DNA of 22,677 nt, from assembly GCA_050946195.1 (NCBI GenBank), contig JBMNUI010000034.1, positions 1-22,677 on the forward strand, in the 5' to 3' direction. The notes below the pieces were generated by a model. That model searched no databases. It saw nothing but the letters and a program-made list of their open reading frames with translations, and was not told the DNA's origin. Below are positions 16,080 through 22,077 of this stretch, one piece after another; positions within the stretch are counted from its first letter, which is position 1, and every line of letters begins with the position of its first letter. Source of the DNA: UMGS1002 sp050946195. Lineage in GTDB: Bacteria > Bacillota > Clostridia > Oscillospirales > CAG-272. A program made the position numbers and the translations under genes.

Positions 16080-16156
16080 GCGGCGTTAGCTCAGCTGGAT
16101 AGAGTGATTGGCTACGAACCAATAGGTCAGGGGTTCGAGTCCCTTACGCCGCGCCA
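16080..16156 (+). tRNA. tRNA-Arg (anticodon ACG)
   Basis: The cloverleaf is complete. The acceptor stem is GCGGCGT/ACGCCGC, the D arm is TAGCTCAGCTGGATAGAG, the anticodon arm is ATTGG-CTACGAA-CCAAT with anticodon ACG at 16114-16116, and the T arm contains GGTTCGAGTCC. The discriminator base G (16153) and an encoded CCA (16154-16156) follow. It decodes CGU/CGC/CGA after A34 deamination to inosine. Confidence 0.97.
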
Positions 16157-16158
16157 GA

Positions 16159-16201
16159 AGTCCCGACAGCCGCCATAGGCAGCTGACGGGACTCTTGTTT
16201 T
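16159..16201 (+). terminator. Terminator of tRNA-Arg
   Basis: An AGTCCCG/CGGGACT stem (16159-16165 with 16187-16193) with an inner CAGC/GCTG helix is followed by CTTGTTTT. It starts 2 bp after the tRNA CCA end. Confidence 0.85.
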
Positions 16202-16217
16202 ATATGTGAGATCTGCC

Positions 16218-16258
16218 CCACGCTCCGGTTTGGGGCCACCCCACACCCCGGAGTGTGG
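16218..16258. other. Nested hairpin between tRNA-Arg and the tail-fibre gene
   Basis: An 11-bp outer stem (CCACGCTCCGG 16218-16228 with CCGGAGTGTGG 16248-16258, one G-T wobble) encloses an inner TGGGG/CCCCA stem. A TTAGCC/GGCTAA hairpin follows at about 16284-16306. No T-run follows either structure. The function is unknown; it could be the end of a transcript or a small structured RNA. Confidence 0.4.
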
Positions 16259-16310
16259 ACCCTACATCATGTGCTCTGCTGCCTTTAGCCTGTAAAACAG
16301 GGCTAAGTGC

Positions 16311-16349
16311 AAACCCCGGCCAGACGCTTTTCGGCTGACCGGGGTTTTT
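16311..16349. terminator. Probable bidirectional terminator below the tail-fibre gene
   Basis: A 13-bp stem (AAACCCCGGCCAG 16311-16323 with CTGACCGGGGTTT 16335-16347) carries one mismatch that is a G-U wobble in the minus-strand transcript but A-C on the plus strand. A T-run follows on the plus strand and three T end the stem on the minus strand. It lies about 30 bp past the minus-strand gene's stop codon. Confidence 0.6.
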
Positions 16350-16377
16350 GATGTCGACAAAATTAGGCAGGTTTGAA

Positions 16378-19119
16378 TCAGGGCGCGCTTGCATGAGCCT
16401 CTATGAATGTTTCAAGTGCCGCAGATATATCGGCGGCCGCAGATAAAACCGCCGGGTCGGACGAGGTATGGGCGCCTATTGCCGCAAGCAGCCCGAGCAG
16501 CCTTACCCGGTCTGCCTCAATTTGCCGGGCATAGTCGGGGGTATATTCGACAACAGCAGGGACGCCGAGCGGCGCCGGCCGGTATTCTCCGGCATCACTG
16601 TCGTATACGACAAGCTCTTCCTCCCCGCCGGTTGCTGTCCGGTAGCTGTCGGGTTCACTGATGTTTATAATCTCGGCCTCGGTCCGCTCGTAGTAAACAG
16701 CAAGGTCGCTGACCTCTTTTGAGAGTGTCAGTGTGTTCCCCGCGGCACTTCCGATATCCCCCTCGGCGCACAGGTATGCTGTCCCGGGCTTTGCCCCGGC
16801 AAGCGTTACCGTCCCGCCGGCAGGCCCGCTAACTACCTGAAAGGCAACCTTCCGGCAGAGTCTTTGATTCTCACAATCAAGCAGATCCGCGACCCCGTTG
16901 GGCAGCCGGCAGAGCTCGTAGTTTTGTGAGAGGTGCAGCTCCGAGTCAAAGGGGTTGTCGGCACTGCCCGAGCTCCTTATCCCGCCGACCGTGGCGTTGT
17001 GAAGCCCCGGCTCATGATATCTGTCTTCGATGAGCCTGTCGAGCTCGGCTGTCGTGAAATCCTCCTGCCCGAGGTATGTCAGGTCATACACGGCAAAGCT
17101 GCTTGCCATAATGATGTCGCCTGACAGCTCAAGTGAGACGGTGATTGTCGCCCCGTTTGCCGGGGAGCCGGCTGCCGAGCCGGTGATGCCGTAATCAGAG
17201 AGCTGAACTTTGGTTCCGTCCTCAAATGTCCAGCCTGCACCGCTGACATATGTAAACACATAAGCCCCGCGCTTGGCAGAAGAGCCGAGTGTTCCGGCAA
17301 ATTCGGCGGCATTTACCGCGATGTCAGATAGCCCGGTCAGGCCGGATACAGTAAGCGTAGCTGAGGCCTCTTTTGCATACGGATATGAGAACCTGACCGT
17401 GATAGTTGACCCTTGGCGGGATGCTTCGGTGGAGCCGGTCTTCCACGCCGTGATTATCCCGAAGCTTGCCATAGACACGGCCACAGAGCCGCCGGCAGGG
17501 TACCAGCCCGAGTTGTAGACAAATGTATAATCCCCGCTTGCCTCCGGGGAAAAAGCCTTGATGCGCCGGGAGAAGACCTCGGCGTCGACCGAAGCCCAGC
17601 CCACTGCCCCTGTGTAGGAGATGCTCGCCGATATCCGGCGCCCGTCTCGGATACCAACCCGTCCGGTGCCGGTTTCGGAAGCGTCAAAGATACCGCTTAC
17701 CCGCTGCCAGTCTCCCGAGTCAGCGCAGTCCATCTCTTGCTCGTCGCCTTCATTCCCGGCAAACAGGGTGATGCCGGGGGTGGGCGCAGGGCTCTTTATT
17801 CTTGCGGTGACATAGTACCTGTGCCCGGATATGAAGTTTATATTCCTTGATATCTCGGCGGGACCGGCCGGGGCGGAAACTTCCTCTACAACCTCAACAA
17901 TAAATGAGTCGAGCTCCTCTTCATAAAACGGGTCGTCAAACACCCGGACTGTCGTTCTTCCCAGGGCAAGGCCGCGAAGCTGCCAGCCCTCGCCCGAGCC
18001 AAGCTCCGTAACCTCAACAATGCCGGAATCATCGGCCGCGCAGCGCTGTATGTAGATGTCATATCCGTCAAGCTCGTAGGTCTGCCCTACCTCAAGTAAA
18101 ATATCGGCCTCGGCTCCTTGAGGCTTTTCGGGGATATCCGGTGTGAGCGAGCAGATGTTGTTCTCAGCCAGCGCATCTCCCCCTGACACCTCCCAGCCAG
18201 ACATGTCCGTAAAATTGCCGTTTTCAAGCAACTGCACCATGCTCATGCCCGACATGCTCTTCACCCGGGCCGAGGCCAGCTCGCTTTCCTGCTCGTCACC
18301 TGCACTTTTGCGTTTTAACAAAATGCCGCCCGTCACAACCCGGCGCGCCGGACTGAGGTTTTTGGCAAATCCGGCTACAAGCCCCGCACATTCCCCCGAG
18401 GCCGGGGCATATCTTGTGTCGTGGTTGTGTTCTGTCGGGGCGTATATTGAATCATGGTTGTGCCCGGCCGGGGCGTATATGCCGCTGTGATCGTGATCGG
18501 CGGCGGCTTTGCCGGCAAGTGCGGCATACACACCGCCCGAGGTGACACCCCGCTCGCTCCCTGCTGTCGGCGTGCTGTCAAGTACAGGTTTGTTTTTGAT
18601 GTAATCGCAGGCGCTGCTGTCGGTCTGTGCCCAGTCGGGCTGAACATTAATCTGAGCACCGTTCTCAATACCGGCAAGCTTGGTCTTCTCGGCGTCGGTA
18701 TAGTCATTTGAGGAGAGCCCCATGCCCGCGACCGCGTCGACCTTGCCCTCGAGTGCGGTCATAATCTGGGCAAACTGGCTCGGTGTCGGGACAAGCGCCG
18801 GGTTTTGGGTCGGCACGCTGGTCTCGAGCACGCGGATAAGCCCCTCGGCGGTAATCAGCACCTTGTCGTTCTTATACCCGCTGACCACGAATTTGCTTGT
18901 ACCGCTTATGTTCATAACCTCCGGCGGGATATAGAAGGGCTCGCCGGTATAGATGAGCGCCACTGGGTTACCCTCGGGGGGATAAAAGCTGACAGATACT
19001 GCCAGCCCTTCCCACTCTTCGCTGAATTCGAAGTCTATCTGCTCAATCCCGTAGCTGCCTTTTGTCCCGGCCACAAACCTCCCCGGAACAAGAACGTAAT
19101 TGTTAACCTTTATTATCAT
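16378..19119 (-). CDS. Orphan phage tail-fibre/baseplate-type protein, multidomain
   Basis: This 913-residue protein has no signal peptide or membrane segment. It resembles phage receptor-binding tail proteins of Clostridia. Residues 1-100 form a baseplate-type N-terminal beta domain (FEFSEEWEGLAVSVSFY). Residues 137-180 carry the tail-fibre motif NDYTDAEKTKLAGIE followed by YIKNKP. Residues 208-240 are three 11-residue HxH repeats ending in YAP, comparable to metal-binding histidines in T4 fibres. Residues about 294-330 and 420-515 look like two halves of a carbohydrate-binding jelly roll (LLENGNFTDMSGWEV; ISGHRYYVTARIKSP; WQRVSGIFDAS), separated by a BIG2/Ig-like segment (about 335-415). 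Two similar beta repeats span about 524-592 and 612-668. Residues about 686-810 resemble other phage tail proteins (ELCRLPNGVADLLDCENQ). The start is ATG 19119, with GGAAGAAGG upstream. No other phage gene is nearby. Function inferred: carbohydrate or receptor binding. Confidence 0.8.
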   Translation of the reverse strand: MIIKVNNYVLVPGRFVAGTKGSYGIEQIDFEFSEEWEGLAVSVSFYPPEGNPVALIYTGEPFYIPPEVMNISGTSKFVVSGYKNDKVLITAEGLIRVLETSVPTQNPALVPTPSQFAQIMTALEGKVDAVAGMGLSSNDYTDAEKTKLAGIENGAQINVQPDWAQTDSSACDYIKNKPVLDSTPTAGSERGVTSGGVYAALAGKAAADHDHSGIYAPAGHNHDSIYAPTEHNHDTRYAPASGECAGLVAGFAKNLSPARRVVTGGILLKRKSAGDEQESELASARVKSMSGMSMVQLLENGNFTDMSGWEVSGGDALAENNICSLTPDIPEKPQGAEADILLEVGQTYELDGYDIYIQRCAADDSGIVEVTELGSGEGWQLRGLALGRTTVRVFDDPFYEEELDSFIVEVVEEVSAPAGPAEISRNINFISGHRYYVTARIKSPAPTPGITLFAGNEGDEQEMDCADSGDWQRVSGIFDASETGTGRVGIRDGRRISASISYTGAVGWASVDAEVFSRRIKAFSPEASGDYTFVYNSGWYPAGGSVAVSMASFGIITAWKTGSTEASRQGSTITVRFSYPYAKEASATLTVSGLTGLSDIAVNAAEFAGTLGSSAKRGAYVFTYVSGAGWTFEDGTKVQLSDYGITGSAAGSPANGATITVSLELSGDIIMASSFAVYDLTYLGQEDFTTAELDRLIEDRYHEPGLHNATVGGIRSSGSADNPFDSELHLSQNYELCRLPNGVADLLDCENQRLCRKVAFQVVSGPAGGTVTLAGAKPGTAYLCAEGDIGSAAGNTLTLSKEVSDLAVYYERTEAEIINISEPDSYRTATGGEEELVVYDSDAGEYRPAPLGVPAVVEYTPDYARQIEADRVRLLGLLAAIGAHTSSDPAVLSAAADISAALETFIEAHASAP
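18400..18498 (-). repeat. Three tandem 33-bp units encoding HxH repeats
   Basis: Three consecutive 33-bp units in the tail-fibre gene each encode 11 residues with the pattern H-x-H-x-x-x-Y-A-P (residues 208-240: DHDHSGIYAPA, GHNHDSIYAPT, EHNHDTRYAPA). The DNA copies have diverged at several positions, so the duplication is not recent. Confidence 0.85.
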
Positions 19120-19188
19120 GCGCAAACCTTCTTCCAGGCGCTTTGTGTTATCCCGCAAAAAGTATAATTCAGAATGCCGGCCGGCGGC

Positions 19189-19206
19189 TGACAGTTTTTT
19201 GACAGT
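19189..19206. repeat. Short direct repeat upstream of the tail-fibre gene
   Basis: TGACAGT occurs at 19189-19195 and 19200-19206, an 11-bp period, 70-87 bp upstream of the tail-fibre start codon. It could be a phased protein-binding site; it also overlaps the end of the neighbouring terminator. Weak evidence. Confidence 0.3.
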
Positions 19207-19233
19207 AAAAAAGGGCGGCAGCCGCCGCCCTTT
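19204..19233 (-). terminator. Rho-independent terminator below the Gfo/Idh gene
   Basis: A 10-bp stem (AAAGGGCGGC 19210-19219 with GCCGCCCTTT 19224-19233) has a 4-base loop. On the minus strand the second arm runs into a total of six T, then ACTG. It insulates the Gfo/Idh transcript from the tail-fibre gene. Confidence 0.85.
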
Positions 19234-19285
19234 GAGCACGGGATATAGTGCCCGCATTACAATATTTGCGAAGTGCAGATTTGTT

Positions 19286-19376
19286 TGAAAAGTTCTTGAA
19301 GAGGGTTTGGGAGAAACTTCTTTCAAGAAGTTTCTCCCAAGAGCGTCCCCAAAGGGGTGTGGGGCAGAGCCCCACA
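19286..19376 (+). repeat. Structured intergenic repeat, copy B
   Basis: The element starts with TGAAAAGTT (19286-19294), followed by TGAAGAGGG and a perfect 14-bp hairpin (TTGGGAGAAACTTC 19307-19320 with 19327-19340). A short CCCC-aaa-GGGG stem follows, then the GC hairpin TGTGGGGC-aga-GCCCCACA (19358-19376). The core GGGGCAGAGCCCC is identical to copy A. The element abuts the stop codon of the minus-strand Gfo/Idh gene. Confidence 0.75.
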
Positions 19377-20441
19377 TTAATTATCGTTAAAATCGACCGG
19401 GAGTCTGAGTTTGTCCGACTCAAATGCGGCTTCCATTATTCTCATTACCCGCATTACCTGAGCGTGGGTTACAATTTGTTTTTCTTTACCGTCGATTGCG
19501 CGGACGAAGTTGCGGTAGAAGTCGTGCACATCAGACTCGGGGCGGGGAATGAAGCGCTCGGTAAGGTTGCTCGGGTCGCGGGGCGCCATGGTTCTGGTGA
19601 TCCCCGCAGCGGTGACCACAGGCGTCACATTCTGTTCGTCCCAATTACGGCAGGACACAACGCGGCACTCGTCGCGCCAGTCGTTGATTATTGCCGAGCC
19701 GTTGATACCGGTTATGTAAAACCGCGGCATTGGAATAAAATTGCTGGTTCCGACCTCGATAAGTGCGATAAGCCCGCCTTCGAAGTAAAGCTCGAGTCTG
19801 AAACCGTCGTCGACTTCCTGGTTTGTTATATGATAGATCCGGCAGTACAGGCTCTCGATTTTGCGGTCATACACAATGCCGAGCATCTGGTCTATCAGGT
19901 GGACTCCCCAGTCAAGCAGCATTCCGCCGCCGTGTTCGCGTTTTCTCCGCCAGTCGCCGGGAATCCCCCGGGAGCCGTGTATATGAGATTCAATCGAGGT
20001 TACCTCGCCCAGCTCGCCGCTCGCGTAAACCTGCTTTATCATAAGGTAATCGCAGTCCCAGCGGCGGTTCTGGTGCACGGTAAACAGCCTGTTATATTTT
20101 CTCGACGCATCAATCATTTCCTTCAGGTCGGCACTTGAGATTGTCACCGGCTTCTCACATATTATATGCTTGCCGGCACTGAGCGCGGCGATAGTCTGCG
20201 GCTTGTGCAGGTCGTTCGGGGTTGCTATGACAACGAATTCAACGCTGTCATCGGCCAGCAGGTCTTCAAAGGATTTATATACGTGGATTTTGTTTTCTTC
20301 GGCAAGCGCGCAGCGCTCGGGCTTGATATCATAAATCCCCACGGGGGTGACGACGTCGCTGCTCTGCATATGGCGGATGTGCCAGGCCCCCATTGCCCCG
20401 TATCCCACCACGGCCGCTCTTTTTTTGGTATTGTTGCTCAT
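19377..20441 (-). CDS. Gfo/Idh/MocA-family NAD(P)-dependent oxidoreductase
   Basis: This 354-residue cytoplasmic dehydrogenase of the glucose-fructose oxidoreductase/inositol dehydrogenase family has a Rossmann fold with GYGAMG at 13-18, ATPNDLH, and the signature EKPVT (Lys97) that contributes to catalysis. The C-terminal alpha/beta domain includes GGGMLLDWGVHLIDQML with the conserved Asp and His. Family members oxidise or reduce hydroxyl groups of sugars, inositols or sugar derivatives; the substrate cannot be read from sequence. The start is ATG 20441, preceded on the minus strand by AAAGGAAAT; the longer in-frame extension has no ribosome binding site. It has its own promoter and terminator, so it is monocistronic, with no sugar transporter or partner enzyme beside it. 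Confidence 0.93.
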   Translation of the reverse strand: MSNNTKKRAAVVGYGAMGAWHIRHMQSSDVVTPVGIYDIKPERCALAEENKIHVYKSFEDLLADDSVEFVVIATPNDLHKPQTIAALSAGKHIICEKPVTISSADLKEMIDASRKYNRLFTVHQNRRWDCDYLMIKQVYASGELGEVTSIESHIHGSRGIPGDWRRKREHGGGMLLDWGVHLIDQMLGIVYDRKIESLYCRIYHITNQEVDDGFRLELYFEGGLIALIEVGTSNFIPMPRFYITGINGSAIINDWRDECRVVSCRNWDEQNVTPVVTAAGITRTMAPRDPSNLTERFIPRPESDVHDFYRNFVRAIDGKEKQIVTHAQVMRVMRIMEAAFESDKLRLPVDFNDN

Positions 20442-20477
20442 GTCAATTTCCTTTTTGATTACGATAATCCATGTTAT

Positions 20478-20506
20478 ATTATATGACATAAACCACTTGT
20501 TTTCAA
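20478..20506 (-). promoter_or_regulatory. SigA-type promoter of the Gfo/Idh gene
   Basis: On the minus strand, TTGAAA (20506-20501) and a consensus TATAAT (20483-20478) are 17 bp apart, with the -10 box about 37 bp before the start codon. Confidence 0.85.
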
Positions 20507-20588
20507 GACACAATTAGGTAAAAACAAGACAAAAATTGATATGAGTCGTCGGTGGAATGCAGATTTAAGCGAAAAACCGGCTGCTACA

Positions 20589-20616
20589 TTGTCAGAGAAT
20601 CATTTCATGTTATAAT
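20589..20616 (+). promoter_or_regulatory. SigA-type promoter of the serpin gene
   Basis: TTGTCA (20589-20594) and consensus TATAAT (20611-20616) are 16 bp apart. They lie 115 bp before the serpin ATG, leaving a leader of about 107 nt with no strong structure seen. Confidence 0.75.
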
Positions 20617-20730
20617 ATTTATAAACGTTGCGTCGGCCAAATCGGTTTTTAGAACATGCCCATTTTAAGGAACTTCGGCGGCGTTCTGTGCGTCATTATA
20701 TATAAGTTTTATGAAAAGGGGAGCCTAGAA

Positions 20731-22029
20731 ATGAAGGATTTGCTGAGAATATCCACGCTGATTTTGCTTGCGGTAACTCTGCTTGTCATTTCGGCCTGCT
20801 CGGGAGGCGGCATAAAAATTCCGGATGAAACGCTTGCCCCCGGCGCCACAATTTCTGTCGGGCGCGGTATCACCCTGCTCAGCGCGAACACCGGCGTGCA
20901 GCGTGAAACGGCAGGCGAGCTCGATGCCGACAATGTGCGCGCCGCGGCGGATTTTGCACTCAATTTATTGAGGGAGGCCAATGGAAAAAACAAGAACGAG
21001 CTTATCTCCCCGCTCTCGGTTATGCTGGCGCTCGCCATGACCTCAAACGGTGCATGGGGCGAGACCCGCGCCGAGATGGAGGAAGTGCTCGGCATGAGCG
21101 TGGAGGAGCTCAACAGCTTTCTTAACTCGTATGTTCAGTCGCTGAAAAACACCGAGGACGCATCTCTGGTCGCCGCAAACTCGGTCTGGATCAGCAACGA
21201 TCGCGGCTTCAATGTCCGCACGGACTTTATCGAGAAGGCTGTAAAATATTATGACGCCGGGATAGTCAGCGCTCCGTTCGGCGACGAGGAGACGCTTGGA
21301 GCCATCAACAACTGGGTCAAGGATAACACCGACGGGATGATTGAGAAAATACTCGACGAGCTCGACCCTGAGGCAGTCATGCTCCTTATCAATGCCCTGA
21401 GCTTCGACGCCTTCTGGCAGAAAAAATTCGAGGAGGAGGCCCGCGACGGAACATTCACCAACGCCGACGGCTCGACCACGACGGCAAAGTTTATGTCGGA
21501 CGCAGTGTCAGACTATATCTCAGGGTTTGGCTGCACCGGCTTTAAAAAGAATTATGCCGGCGGTGCATACAGCTATGTCGCGCTGCTGCCCGAAAAAGGG
21601 AAGTCAACAAGCGATTTTCTGGCTTCGCTTGATGGCGAGGATTTCCTTTCGCTTGTTAATAATTCAACCAAAAATACCGTTGAAATCAAAATGCCCAAAT
21701 ACACGCTCGACTATGAGCTGGTTATGAATGATGTTTTAAAAAAGCTCGGAATGCCCTCGGCCTTCAGCGGCAGCAAGGCCGACTTCTCGGCGCTCGGTAG
21801 CATGGACAACGGCCAAAATATTTTTATCTCGCGTGTCATCCATAAAACCCATATTGAGGTTGACGAATCGGGGACCCGCGCTGCTGCGGTTACCGCGGTT
21901 GAAATGAAACCGACAAGCATTGCGGTGTATGAAAAATCGGTAATTCTTGACCGGCCTTTCGTCTATGCGATAGTCGACAACGCGACCGGCCTGCCGGTAT
22001 TTATCGGGACTATCGAGAATCTCGGGTAA
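20731..22029 (+). CDS. Serpin-family protease inhibitor, predicted lipoprotein
   Basis: This 432-residue protein has a lipoprotein signal peptide (MKDLLRISTLILLAV..., lipobox ISAC with Cys23) and a full-length serpin domain (about residues 65-432). Serpins are suicide inhibitors that trap serine or cysteine proteases by inserting a cleaved reactive loop. Family blocks include LISPLSVMLALAMTSNGA, INNWVKDNTDGMIEKIL, LLINALSFDAFWQKKFEEEA and the C-terminal DRPFVYAIVDNATGLPVFIG. The hinge GTRAAAVT (from Gly381) has the small residues of inhibitory serpins. Alignment to alpha-1-antitrypsin puts P1-P1' at Thr395-Ser396. It would sit on the outer face of the membrane. Serpins are uncommon in bacteria but known in gut species such as Eubacterium siraeum and Bifidobacterium. 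The start is ATG 20731, with AAAAGGGGAG upstream; a longer in-frame start lacks a ribosome binding site. Confidence 0.95.
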   Translation: MKDLLRISTLILLAVTLLVISACSGGGIKIPDETLAPGATISVGRGITLLSANTGVQRETAGELDADNVRAAADFALNLLREANGKNKNELISPLSVMLALAMTSNGAWGETRAEMEEVLGMSVEELNSFLNSYVQSLKNTEDASLVAANSVWISNDRGFNVRTDFIEKAVKYYDAGIVSAPFGDEETLGAINNWVKDNTDGMIEKILDELDPEAVMLLINALSFDAFWQKKFEEEARDGTFTNADGSTTTAKFMSDAVSDYISGFGCTGFKKNYAGGAYSYVALLPEKGKSTSDFLASLDGEDFLSLVNNSTKNTVEIKMPKYTLDYELVMNDVLKKLGMPSAFSGSKADFSALGSMDNGQNIFISRVIHKTHIEVDESGTRAAAVTAVEMKPTSIAVYEKSVILDRPFVYAIVDNATGLPVFIGTIENLG

Positions 22030-22042
22030 GTTAAAATGAAAG

Positions 22043-22072
22043 CAGCGCCGCGAATTTCTAAGCGCGGCGCTG
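22043..22072. terminator. Bidirectional terminator between serpin and tyrosine-kinase genes
   Basis: A perfect 10-bp stem (CAGCGCCGCG 22043-22052 with CGCGGCGCTG 22063-22072) lies 13 bp past the serpin stop and 5 bp past the kinase stop on the other strand. TTGCTTTATTTATT follows on the plus strand and CTTTCATTTT on the minus strand. Confidence 0.8.
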
Positions 22073-22077
22073 TTGCT

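Noticed and set aside
16080..19376. An integrated prophage bounded by tRNA-Arg att sites
   Set aside because: I found no duplicated tRNA 3' end (such as GGTTCGAGTCCCTTACGCC) near the far side and no integrase, so only an isolated tail-type gene is supported.
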